Origin: Corallococcus caeni | Lineage (GTDB): Bacteria > Myxococcota > Myxococcia > Myxococcales > Myxococcaceae | Assembly (NCBI RefSeq): GCF_036245865.1 | Contig: NZ_BTTW01000005.1 | Location: forward strand, 496,001 to 560,000 | Direction: 5' to 3' | Length of the DNA: 64,000 nt | Part shown: positions 34,861 through 43,014 of the stretch, piece by piece | Numbering within the stretch: position 1 is the stretch's first letter | Layout: the number at the start of each line of letters is the position of its first letter | The notes under the pieces: model-generated | Seen by the model: only the letters and a program-made list of their open reading frames with translations | Database searches by the model: none | Told to the model about the DNA's origin: nothing | Translations under genes and position numbers: made by a program

Positions 34861-35415
34861 ATGGCCCGAGACGACAACGACGGTGGTGGCTTCACCGGCA
34901 AGCGCAACAAGTCCTACCGCGAGCTGGACGCGCAGCGCGGCAAGAGCAAGTACCACTCGCGCCAGGACGACCCGGCGCAGCAGAAGCTGGAGCGCAGCGC
35001 CAGCTACCAGAAATACAAGACGGCCGCGGACGCCCTCTTCACCGGCGGCGAGCTGCCCGAGGGCCTGGCGAAGACCTTCGACCCCGAGGGCAAGCGCAAG
35101 GCCCAGAAGGACGCGCTGCGAAAGGTGCAGGAGTCGGAGACGCGCGCGGACTGGGTGAAGGGCGTGGTGGACTACCTGGAGAAGTATCCGGACCTGCCCG
35201 AGGACGCGTACTTCCTCGACAGCCTGCTGGACCACCCGCGCGAGCGCATCGTGGACAAGGCGCTGGCGAAGCTGGAGTCGCTCCAGGAGGCGGGCACGCT
35301 CCAGAAGAAGCTGCCCAAGAGCCTGGACCAGCGGCTGAAGTCCATCGAGCTCACCGGCCTGGACCCCGACATGCAGGGCCGCGCCAAGGCGCTGCGCGAG
35401 AAGCTGCGCGCCTGA
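34861..35415 (+). CDS. Charged helical protein of unknown function
   Basis: A 184-residue highly charged protein. The N-terminus is disordered and polar ('DDNDGGGFTGKRNKSYRELDAQRGKSKYHSRQDD'), followed by helices ('ALFTGGELPEGLAKTFDPEGKRKAQKDALRKVQESETRADWVKGVVDYLEKYPDLPEDAYFLDSLLDHP'). There is no membrane segment or motif. I chose ATG 34861 because GGGGAG lies 6 bp before it; ATG 34855 overlaps the upstream stop. It is probably co-transcribed with 34097-34858. The function is unknown. Confidence 0.65.
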   Translation: MARDDNDGGGFTGKRNKSYRELDAQRGKSKYHSRQDDPAQQKLERSASYQKYKTAADALFTGGELPEGLAKTFDPEGKRKAQKDALRKVQESETRADWVKGVVDYLEKYPDLPEDAYFLDSLLDHPRERIVDKALAKLESLQEAGTLQKKLPKSLDQRLKSIELTGLDPDMQGRAKALREKLRA

Positions 35416-35504
35416 TCAACTCAGCGCGCTGCTGCCCCGCGCGCCTGATCAACGTGCGCGCTGCTGCCCCGCGCGCTTGAGCAACTCAGCGCGCGCGCTG
35501 CTGA
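35406..35504. repeat. Three tandem 33-bp repeats spanning two convergent stop codons
   Basis: Three imperfect copies of a roughly 33-bp unit (35406-35438, 35439-35470, 35471-35504), each beginning GCGCGCcTGAtCAAC and continuing GCGCGCTGCTG. The plus-strand gene ends with TGA in the first copy, and the minus-strand gene ends with TGA in the third. Every unit therefore contains both gene ends or near versions. This looks like a local duplication of the junction. Confidence 0.75.
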
Positions 35505-36208
35505 TAGATGAGCACCACGCCGCGCTGCCCGCCCTTGCCGGGCTGGTGCGTGAGCCGCAGCTCCGCGCCGGGCCGCGAGTACAGGCCGGCCTCGTCGCCG
35601 CGCTTCCAACCGGCCTTCGCCAGCGCGTCATCGTAGAAGGCCTGGACCTCCTGGCCCGTGAGAGGCACCTCGAAGGTGAGCGTGCGCGAGCCTTCCGCGT
35701 TGACGCGCAGCACGCCGTTGGCCCGCGGCGGCAGCGGCGCGAAGTCCCCCGCCGCTTCCGGCGGACGCGCCAGCGCGTGGTTGGCCTCCCCCAGGTAAAG
35801 CGTGGTGGTGCCGTCCGGCTGCGGCATCATCACCACGGTGTAGGTGATGCGGCGCTTTGGATCCAACGCGGTGAGCATGGCCGCGTTGTTCGCGTACTGC
35901 GCCTGCTCCTTGCCGGGCGGCACGTAGAGCCCGCCGTCGCGGAACGCATCCGCGAAGCGCTGCACCAGTTCGCGGATGTTCTCCTTCACGTGCACCGCGC
36001 GCAGCGCCACGGGGATGCCGCCCGCCTCCACGATGTCGCTGGACTCCACGTGCGCGATGACCTGGAGCTGGGGCCACGCGAAGCGCGGCGCCGCTTGCGC
36101 GCCCGCGTCCGGCACGCCCGCATCCGGGGCCTGGGCCCAGGCGGACAGCGACAGCATCAGCGCCAGCGCTCCGGCCGCCACGCGCCCGCGGCCCCCCGCC
36201 CCGCTCAA
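35486..36208 (-). CDS. Exported protein, last gene of the TadE/TadG operon
   Basis: About 240 residues. It has a signal peptide (core 'AAGALALMLSLSAWAQ') and a mature domain with 'VIAHVESSDIVEAGGIPVALRAVHVKENIRELVQRFADAF' and 'TLTFEVPLTGQEVQAFYDDALAKAGWKR'. A TTG at 36208 is preferred as start: GGGAGG lies 8 bp upstream, it supplies the Arg-containing n-region, and it overlaps the upstream stop (TTGA). GTG 36181 is the alternative. The family is not recognised, but the position suggests a periplasmic accessory of the pilus-like proteins. Confidence 0.7.
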   Translation of the reverse strand: MSGAGGRGRVAAGALALMLSLSAWAQAPDAGVPDAGAQAAPRFAWPQLQVIAHVESSDIVEAGGIPVALRAVHVKENIRELVQRFADAFRDGGLYVPPGKEQAQYANNAAMLTALDPKRRITYTVVMMPQPDGTTTLYLGEANHALARPPEAAGDFAPLPPRANGVLRVNAEGSRTLTFEVPLTGQEVQAFYDDALAKAGWKRGDEAGLYSRPGAELRLTHQPGKGGQRGVVLIYQQRAR

Positions 36209-37188
36209 TGCGGCACGCCTCCCAGCCACTTGTTGCGCCGGCCGTCGCTCCGGTAGTTGGGGGAGACGTTGGGCGCCACGAAGGGGGTCGTCTCCCAGAC
36301 GGTCTGGTTGCCCGCGTGCGACGCGCCGATGCTCTGCTCGTAGTTGCTCTCCGCGCCGCGGAAGCTCATGAAGAACTGGTCCTCGTTCACGCCGCCCGTC
36401 GCGCCCACGCCCGCCATCAGCGCGCTGCCGGCGCTCCCGCCGCCGCCGTTCTCGCGGTACACGCTTTCGGCCCAGCCGTAGTAGTCCACGTTCGCGCACG
36501 GCCCGCCGGTGTTGGTGCTGAGCGGGCACTCGCGCCCTTCCGCCACGCCCGACAGGCCCCAGTCGTCCAGCAGCATGAAGAAGCGCCGGGTGCAGCGCCC
36601 GCCGGACGCGCGCCCGGCGGCGCACACGCGGAACTGGTCGCTGGCCAGCCGGTGCGACACCTTGAAGAACTCCGGCTCCATGAACGTGCCCAGCCGCTCC
36701 GCGCGCAGGGAGGTGAACGCATTGCAGGAGATGCCGTCGGACTGGGTGTTCATGGCCAGCCCCAGCGCCGCCGAGCCCGGATCCGCGTCCACCGGGCGGG
36801 TGCCCAGGATGTCCACGGGGCTGCCCGCGGGCCGCGTGGGCTCGCAGTCCACCTGCACCCGCGTGGCGCGCGCGATGGCCAGCTGGAAGGTCATCCTGCC
36901 GCTCGTCTGGCTGGCCCGGCCGTCGAAGTCCTGGTAGCGCCCGGACGCCTCCGAGGACGCCAGCGCCTCCGCGTTCGAGCGCTGGAAGATGCCGTTCTCC
37001 GGGTTGTGCATCACGTGCCCGGTGGACTCCCACAGCGCGAAGTTGGCGGCCTCCTGCACCTTGAGCGTCAGCGCGCCCACCTCCGCGAAGTAGATGCCGA
37101 ACATGAGGATGGTGACGAACACCATGGACCCCAGCGCCGTCTCGACGAGCGCCTGTCCCCGGCGTGACCTGGAAGCGCGCGCGCGCAT
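36205..37188 (-). CDS. TadE-like pseudopilin
   Basis: A 327-residue protein starting MRARASRSRRGQALVETALGSMVFVTILMFGIYFAEVGAL, the classic TadE N-terminus: a basic segment, GQALVE, and one transmembrane helix. The remainder is a large periplasmic domain with several cysteines (for example 'RVCAAGRASGGRCTRRFF'). TadE-type proteins are minor components of Tad pili. The ATG overlaps the stop of the TadG-like gene (TGATG) and has GGGAGG 5 bp upstream, so translation is coupled. Confidence 0.85.
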   Translation of the reverse strand: MRARASRSRRGQALVETALGSMVFVTILMFGIYFAEVGALTLKVQEAANFALWESTGHVMHNPENGIFQRSNAEALASSEASGRYQDFDGRASQTSGRMTFQLAIARATRVQVDCEPTRPAGSPVDILGTRPVDADPGSAALGLAMNTQSDGISCNAFTSLRAERLGTFMEPEFFKVSHRLASDQFRVCAAGRASGGRCTRRFFMLLDDWGLSGVAEGRECPLSTNTGGPCANVDYYGWAESVYRENGGGGSAGSALMAGVGATGGVNEDQFFMSFRGAESNYEQSIGASHAGNQTVWETTPFVAPNVSPNYRSDGRRNKWLGGVPH

Positions 37189-38729
37189 CAGTACCTCCCG
37201 CCCGTGCTGCTGCCGCCCCGGTAGCCGGCGCTGTCCAGCCGGCGCAGCGCGTCCGCGTGCTCGGAGAAGCCCGCCTGCTCCAGGCTGCGCGCGGGCTTGT
37301 CGTCGCGGGCGCCCTCGGTGCTCACCAGCGTCGCGCGCCAGAAGGGGTTGAGGAAGTTGGGCGGCTCCTCCCAGCCTCCGCCCGCCGCCGCCGGCCGGGG
37401 CCGGTGGTAGTAGGCGAGCCCCGCGGCCAGCGCCACCTGGTTGCGCTGCACGTCCTCGCGGCCCGTGGGCTGGATGCGGCCCAGCGGCGCGGCGTTGTCG
37501 AACTCCGTCTCCTGGTTCGCGAACTTGAACGTGAACAGCAGGTTCCACGGATCCGGCCTCGCGCGGCGCGAGTCGCTGGCGTAGTCGCGCAGGAGCATCG
37601 CGTACAGCTTGGGCTGGCCGTAGTCGTTCTCGTCCGCGTTGCCGTGCAGGAGCGCCGCGTTGAAGCCCACCGAGTAGGGCCAGATGCCGGGGCACACCAC
37701 GCAGGCGCCCAGCGTGTGGCGCTCGTCCACGGTGGTGTTGTTCTCCGCGCCCTGGCCGGGGGGCGGCTTGTTCGCGCCGTAGACGTGCTGGTCCTCGTTG
37801 GACTGCCTCTCGTCGGACATCACCCACGCGTCCGTCGCCGCGGCGGTGATGGGGGTGCCGTCCGGGCAGGTCTCCGTGATGGCGCGGCCGTGGTCGTGCG
37901 CCCACGAGTTGCGGCCGGAGATGGTCTGGTAGGTGGAGGAGTCCATCGCCCCCGCGTTGGCGTAGTGCTGGAAGCCCGGGTTGTGCGCGGCCGCGCCAGA
38001 GCCGAAGCCCGCGCTGCCGCTCGGGCGGTTGTGCACCCAGGTCCAGCCCAGGCTGCCCATGGTGGCGTTGCGGGTGGCGTTGCCCTGGCCTCCGCCGGTG
38101 GGCATCACCGCGCCGGAGGTCTCCGGCACCGTGCCGGTCTTCTCCTGCTGCATCAGGTCGTCGTAGCTGGAGCCGGCGGACGCGCCGCCGGACACCTCCG
38201 CCAGCGACTTGTTGGCGCCCTCGGGCGGAGCGAAGAGCTCCGGGTTGACCTCCTTGGCGATGAGGTTCGTCAGGCCCTGGTTCGCCAGGTGCGTGCCGAT
38301 GAGCCGGTTGTACATGGCCAGCTCCGCGCGGAACATGGACCCCGCGCGCCCCTGCAGCGACAGCGTCTGCATGGCCGCCGCCTCGTCCAGGCCGGACCAC
38401 GCGGGCGCGGGCATGGGGCACGCGGACGTCTGCCGCGCGGCGTACATCTGGCTGCCGTAGCTGATCATCGACTGCGTGCCCGCCATGGCCACCATGTGGG
38501 CAATCTGGGCGCGGTTCATCACCGCGATGGCGTTGAACGTGCGCGCCGTGGACACCGCCTGGCTGTAGGCCGCCGCGTCCGCGGCCATCTGGATTTCGAC
38601 GCGCTCCTTGGCGCGCATGCCGAAGCCCAGCGTGAGCAGCACCATCAACGTCAGCAGGAGGAACGTCAGCGAGAACAGCACCAGCGCCTGGCCGCGCGCG
38701 CCGGACTTCAGAAGCCGTGCAGGCTGCAT
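37188..38729 (-). CDS. TadG-like pilus-associated protein
   Basis: A 513-residue protein. The N-terminus 'SGARGQALVLFSLTFLLLTLMVLLTLGFGMRAKERVEIQMAADAAAYSQAV' has the TadG hallmark: one transmembrane helix, then QxxADAAAxA. The rest is a long extracytoplasmic region rich in Gly, Asn and Tyr with no von Willebrand A motif visible. It would be anchored in the inner membrane with the pilus assembly machinery. It overlaps the upstream TadE-like gene by 22 bp. Confidence 0.85.
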   Translation of the reverse strand: MQPARLLKSGARGQALVLFSLTFLLLTLMVLLTLGFGMRAKERVEIQMAADAAAYSQAVSTARTFNAIAVMNRAQIAHMVAMAGTQSMISYGSQMYAARQTSACPMPAPAWSGLDEAAAMQTLSLQGRAGSMFRAELAMYNRLIGTHLANQGLTNLIAKEVNPELFAPPEGANKSLAEVSGGASAGSSYDDLMQQEKTGTVPETSGAVMPTGGGQGNATRNATMGSLGWTWVHNRPSGSAGFGSGAAAHNPGFQHYANAGAMDSSTYQTISGRNSWAHDHGRAITETCPDGTPITAAATDAWVMSDERQSNEDQHVYGANKPPPGQGAENNTTVDERHTLGACVVCPGIWPYSVGFNAALLHGNADENDYGQPKLYAMLLRDYASDSRRARPDPWNLLFTFKFANQETEFDNAAPLGRIQPTGREDVQRNQVALAAGLAYYHRPRPAAAGGGWEEPPNFLNPFWRATLVSTEGARDDKPARSLEQAGFSEHADALRRLDSAGYRGGSSTGGRY

Positions 38730-39505
38730 CCGGCACCTCCCTGGAAGTTCGACGCCTTCACCGGGGTCATCATCCGCATGGCCGCGTGGACCTGGATGGG
38801 GAACAGGTAGTGGCCCTGCGCGTTCCAGCGCAGCATCCGGTCCCCCAGGTCCCCACCGGGCCAGTCATCCGGCCCCAGCTCCACGTCGGTGTCCGCCCAC
38901 CAGTCGGACTCCTTCTGCGCCGGGTTGAGCGGGTTCGCGTTCGTGTAGTTCTTCAGGTGGAACTGGGCCAGGAACATGCGGCTCATCACCCAGTCCGCGA
39001 ACGGGATGCGCATGTAGTACCAGGCCACCATGCGGATCTCGAGCGTGCGCCGCTGCATCTCCGCCGCCGAGTCCGTGGGCGCGTCGAACATCAAATCTTC
39101 ATCGCCCGCGAGGCTGCGCACCCAGCCCACGTCCGGCGACTCGCGGACGATCTCGACCATGGGCCCTTCGGTGAAGAGCGTGCCCTTGGAGCCGCGCACA
39201 CGCAGGTAGTTGCGCTTGCGGTCTTCAAAGGCGGCGGCCAGCTGCGCGGGCGTCCGGGTGTGCTCCACCGTGGGCAGCATCGTCACCAGCGCCGCGTGCG
39301 TCATCGCCTCGCAGCTGCCGTGGTTGAGGCTGCCCGCGCGCACCGCGCGGTACACCGCCACCTGCGCCAGGATGCGGCCCTGCAGCAGCATGAAGAGCTG
39401 CAGCGAGCCCAGCACCATGAACACCACCAGCGGCATGCACAACGCCGCTTCCACGGCGGCCTGACCGGACTCGTGCTGCCGACGCTGGGGGCGGGGGAAG
39501 GCCAT
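38708..39505 (-). CDS. TadE-like pseudopilin, first gene of the operon
   Basis: A 265-residue TadE-type protein: 'RRQHESGQAAVEAALCMPLVVFMVLGSLQLFMLLQGRILAQVAVYRAVRAGSLN' shows basic residues, GQAAVE and one transmembrane helix. The periplasmic part ends with 'KASNFQGGAGCSLHGF'. It heads a four-gene minus-strand operon (TadE, TadG, TadE, exported protein) whose members overlap. No prepilin peptidase, secretin or platform gene is adjacent, so the rest of the machine must lie elsewhere, possibly with the CpaF-like gene at 15688. Confidence 0.85.
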   Translation of the reverse strand: MAFPRPQRRQHESGQAAVEAALCMPLVVFMVLGSLQLFMLLQGRILAQVAVYRAVRAGSLNHGSCEAMTHAALVTMLPTVEHTRTPAQLAAAFEDRKRNYLRVRGSKGTLFTEGPMVEIVRESPDVGWVRSLAGDEDLMFDAPTDSAAEMQRRTLEIRMVAWYYMRIPFADWVMSRMFLAQFHLKNYTNANPLNPAQKESDWWADTDVELGPDDWPGGDLGDRMLRWNAQGHYLFPIQVHAAMRMMTPVKASNFQGGAGCSLHGF

Positions 39506-39545
39506 AGGGGGGAGGCTGCCTTCCTCCTAGATTCTCGATGATTGG

Positions 39546-39586
39546 GGAATCGGTCAAATGGCCGGAACGCCGACAAGGCCGATTCC
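39546..39586. promoter_or_regulatory. Inverted repeat upstream of the TadE/TadG operon
   Basis: GGAATCGG (39546-39553) and CCGATTCC (39579-39586) form a perfect 8-bp inverted repeat with a 25-bp spacer in the 102-bp gap before the operon. It could be an operator or a terminator stem for an RNA coming from the RapA-like gene region. A CATAAT box just beyond it on the minus strand could be a -10 element, but no clear -35 is seen. Confidence 0.3.
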
Positions 39587-39607
39587 ATTATGACACAACT
39601 GTTTGGC

Positions 39608-42600
39608 TCACTTGTTGAGGGTGAACCCGCAGGCGGCGTCCAGCACCACCTTCGCCCCCGTGAGCGCCCCCAGCAGGCGCTCATAGTGATGGCGCTCCGC
39701 GTCAACCTGGGCCTCCACCTCTTCCGGGGGCAGGCCCTGGTGGGAGAGGGAGAGGCGCAGGCGGCTGGCGGCGGCGTCGCGCTCCGCCTCGATGGCGGCC
39801 CGGGCCTTCTTCGCGGACCGGGCCAGCTCCGCCTCGGCGGCGGCCTGGGCCACGGGCAGCGCGGCGTCCACGAAGGCGCCGAAGCCGGGGAAGGCCTGGT
39901 GGACCTCGTCCCCCTTCAGGGCCTTGCCGTCCGCCTCCAGGGCGGGGAGCACGGCGGGGTCGGCCACGGGGCCCTGGGGGCCGTCCACCACGGCGACGGG
40001 CAGCAGCGTGCGCGCCAGGAAGCGCGCCAGCTGGCGGCTGGGCACGCGGGCGCCGGGGGTCGTGTCCTGGGGCTCCGGGAGCTGGACGTGGAAGAGCAGC
40101 TCCAGGCCGCGCGCGGGCTTCTTCACGCCGCGCTTCTCGATGTGGCGGAAGCCGCTGCGGCCGTAGGGGCCGTCCTTGAGGAAGCCGAACAGCGCCTCCA
40201 CCAGCGGGTGGCCGGTGGCGAAGTACTCCAGCTCCTCCGCCTCCACGGCGGTGTCGCGCCAGAAGGTGCCCAGCACGGTGCGGTCCTGCATCACGTCGAT
40301 GCCGGGCAGGCCCTCGACGTTGAGCGCGTGGCCGAACTGGAAGGCCACCTGGAAGGCCTCCACCTGCTCGTCGGTGTCCACGCCGATGCCCACGCGGCGC
40401 GCCAGCTCCGTGACCGTCTCCTCCAGGCGCTCGTCCAGGTCGCGCGCCACGCTCCACAGCCCGTCCTCCAGCGGCGGCGCCTCCTCGTCGGAGTCCTCGT
40501 CTCCGAGCTCTGGGGGCTCCGGGGGCTCCTCGCCCATGCGCTCCTGCGCGCGCGCCACCAGCCGGGCCACGGCGGGCTTGTCGAAGCTGCGCACGTCCAA
40601 GAGCGGGTCGTACGCGCGCTTCACCTGCTCGCGCGCCGCCTCCACGCGGGCCTTCAACTCCGCGGCGTATTCGACGCGCGCCTCGCGGGGCAGCAGGGCC
40701 AGGTCCGCGATGCGGTCCTCCACCTCCTCCAGCACCGCGTCCAGGCCGCCCACCGTCTCACCGAAGACGCCCACGGCATCCGCCAGCAGCATCAGCACGT
40801 CCGACGCGAGCGTGCCCGCGGGGTCGAAGACGTGGATCTCCACCGGGTGCGTCTGCCCGATGCGGTCCAGGCGGCCGATTCTCTGCTCCACGGTGGAGGG
40901 GCTCCACGGCAGGTCGTAGTGGACCAGGTGGTGCGCGAACTGGAAGTTGCGGCCCTCGCCGCCCACCTCCGTGCACAGCAGCACCTTGGGGCCTTCCGGG
41001 TCGCGGAAGCGCGCCACCTGCCGGTCGCGCTCCACGAGCGGCAGGTCGCCGTGGTAGCCCAGCGCCTCCACGCCCTCGCGCGACAGCTCCGACTGGAGCG
41101 ACTCCAGCGTGTCGCGGCTCTCCGTGAACACGAGCACCTTCGCGCGCGGCTCCGCCTTCCAGATGCCGCGCAGCACGCCCACGAACGCGACGAGCTTCGC
41201 GTCGCGGCCGGTCAGCTTGAGGTCCGCGCCCTTCAGCGCCGGGTTGGACCTCACCGCGCCCATGAACGCCGCGGGGCTGGACTCCAGGCGCCTGAGCACG
41301 TTGGCCAGCGGCGCGCCGCGGAGCGTGCCCGTCGCCAGCGTGGCGAGCGCCGTATCACGCGCCTTCAGCTCCTCCGCCGTGAGCTGCACCGGGTGCCGGT
41401 GGAGCCTGCGCGTGGAGAAGCCGCCCACCACCGCGCGCCGGTTGCGCACCAGCCGGTCCGACAGGCTGTACGTCTCCGCCAGGTGCGCGAGCAGCGCCTC
41501 CTTCTCCTTCAGCGTCTGGAGCCGCGCGTCCTCCGGGAAGCGCTTCGCCAGCGAGGCCACGGCCGCCTTCGCGTCCTTGCCCGCCATGAGCGCGCGCACC
41601 GCGGTGGACAGCTCCTCCTGGCGCTGCAGCCGCGCCTCGAAGCCCTTCACGGACGGCGCGGTCGCCGCGTCGATGAGGGTGAGCAGCCCGTGGTACTCCG
41701 CCGGGTCCAGCTGCATGGGCGTGGCGGTGAGCAGCAGCAGGCCCCACGAGTTCGCGGCCAGCCCCTTCGCGGCGGCGAAGGCCTTCTCGCCCTTCAGGTG
41801 ATGCGCCTCGTCGATGATGACCAGGTCCCAGAAGGCGTCCTCGGCCGCCACCTCCTCGCGGTGCTCGCGGGTGCGGCTGAGCAGCTCCAGGCTGGTCACC
41901 ACCAGCGGGAAGCGCGCCCACGGGGAGACGTCCGGCGCCTCCTTCAGCGACTGCTCGTAGCGGTCCGAGTCCATCAGCGTGAAGAGCTGGTTGAACTTGT
42001 GGAACAGCTCCACCAGCCACTGCACGGTGAGGTGGCTGGGCGCCACCACCAGGCACCTGCGCGCCAGGCCCACCAGCCGCAGCGCGCTGAACACCATGCC
42101 CGCTTCAATCGTCTTGCCCAGGCCCACTTCATCCGCCAGCACGAAGCGCGGCCGGCGCGCGGACAGCACGCGCTGAACCACGCCCACCTGGTGCGGCTTC
42201 ACCATCACCCGGCTGGCCAGCAGCGCGCCCAGCGCGTCACCCCGGCGCTCGTCGTCCAGCACCAGCGCCTGCTTGCGCAGCATGAACGCCTTCGCGTCCC
42301 CCACCCGCCCGTCGCGCAGCGTGGACAGCAGGTCGGAGCGCGGCGCCAGCGCGCGGACCTCGGACTCCGGCAGCTCGTCCTCCTCGCCCGTGTCCTCGAA
42401 GCGCACCACGTAGCGGCGCAGGCCGCGCGCGCCCGGCTCCTCGCCCAGGATGGTGGCCTTGCGCCCCTTCGGCGTCTGGATGGGTTCGCCCTTCGGCAGC
42501 TGGTACGGCACCAGCGCGCCGCCGCGCGTGGACACCAGCACCGGCGCATCCTCGCGGGACGGGAAGGCGATGAGGGCCTTGGCCCCCTGCTCCTGCAGCG

Positions 42601-42673
42601 ACACCAGATGCCCCACGCCCCATTCGGGCTGCGGGAGGTAGCGGACCTTCAGACCTTCGACGAGAGACGCCAT
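39608..42673 (-). CDS. SNF2/RapA-like helicase-family ATPase
   Basis: A 1021-residue DEAD-like ATPase. Motif I is DEVGLGKTIEAG (181-192), motif II DEAHH (288-292), motif III TATPM, and motif VI QRIGRLDRIGQ. The N-terminal 'VRYLPQPEWGVGHLVSLQE' resembles the beta-barrel domain of RapA, the RNA-polymerase recycling factor. The C-terminal 350 residues are less conserved and contain an acidic patch (EEPPEPPELGDEDSDEE). It moves on duplex DNA or remodels protein-DNA complexes. The start ATG 42673 lacks a strong ribosome-binding site. Confidence 0.92.
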   Translation of the reverse strand: MASLVEGLKVRYLPQPEWGVGHLVSLQEQGAKALIAFPSREDAPVLVSTRGGALVPYQLPKGEPIQTPKGRKATILGEEPGARGLRRYVVRFEDTGEEDELPESEVRALAPRSDLLSTLRDGRVGDAKAFMLRKQALVLDDERRGDALGALLASRVMVKPHQVGVVQRVLSARRPRFVLADEVGLGKTIEAGMVFSALRLVGLARRCLVVAPSHLTVQWLVELFHKFNQLFTLMDSDRYEQSLKEAPDVSPWARFPLVVTSLELLSRTREHREEVAAEDAFWDLVIIDEAHHLKGEKAFAAAKGLAANSWGLLLLTATPMQLDPAEYHGLLTLIDAATAPSVKGFEARLQRQEELSTAVRALMAGKDAKAAVASLAKRFPEDARLQTLKEKEALLAHLAETYSLSDRLVRNRRAVVGGFSTRRLHRHPVQLTAEELKARDTALATLATGTLRGAPLANVLRRLESSPAAFMGAVRSNPALKGADLKLTGRDAKLVAFVGVLRGIWKAEPRAKVLVFTESRDTLESLQSELSREGVEALGYHGDLPLVERDRQVARFRDPEGPKVLLCTEVGGEGRNFQFAHHLVHYDLPWSPSTVEQRIGRLDRIGQTHPVEIHVFDPAGTLASDVLMLLADAVGVFGETVGGLDAVLEEVEDRIADLALLPREARVEYAAELKARVEAAREQVKRAYDPLLDVRSFDKPAVARLVARAQERMGEEPPEPPELGDEDSDEEAPPLEDGLWSVARDLDERLEETVTELARRVGIGVDTDEQVEAFQVAFQFGHALNVEGLPGIDVMQDRTVLGTFWRDTAVEAEELEYFATGHPLVEALFGFLKDGPYGRSGFRHIEKRGVKKPARGLELLFHVQLPEPQDTTPGARVPSRQLARFLARTLLPVAVVDGPQGPVADPAVLPALEADGKALKGDEVHQAFPGFGAFVDAALPVAQAAAEAELARSAKKARAAIEAERDAAASRLRLSLSHQGLPPEEVEAQVDAERHHYERLLGALTGAKVVLDAACGFTLNK

Positions 42674-43014
42674 ATGCCGTGCAACACCCGGAAGCGAGGA
42701 GGGGGGCGCTGCATAACGTCCCGGCGCCCGGAAGGCCATTTCACAGGCACCTCCACCCCTTCCAACCCCTTGATTCCAGGCCCGAGTTCCCGGCGGCCCC
42801 AGGCCCCTGTCCACCGCCGGACAGCCCCGCCGCGTCCTGCCGGCCGAAAACTTCCCGTCCTGTCAGGTAGGCTCCATGACTTCATGACAAACAGGTAAAA
42901 ACCGAGTTATAGGATACCCTGCCCGGCAGTGCGATGTCGCTCACCCCACCTTTTCGGTGATGTTGAGGGTCCTTCTGCACAGAAGCGCTCGGTGCCGTCG
43001 GGGGGGAGTGCCAC
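42674..43014. other. 341-bp divergent intergenic region
   Basis: This stretch separates the RapA-like gene (minus) from the PAS-GAF kinase (plus). I see no credible gene in it. It contains the AT-richer promoter candidate at 42884-42912 and otherwise GC-rich, unstructured sequence. Confidence 0.7.
42884..42912 (+). promoter_or_regulatory. Candidate promoter of the PAS-GAF kinase gene
   Basis: ATGACA (42884-42889) and TTATAG (42907-42912) are 17 bp apart in a locally AT-rich stretch about 100 bp before the kinase ATG. Both boxes are imperfect, so this is only a candidate. Confidence 0.35.

Noticed and set aside
39542..42898. Open frame of over 1100 codons opposite the RapA-like gene
   Set aside because: Composition is low-complexity and it mirrors the real helicase gene on the other strand.
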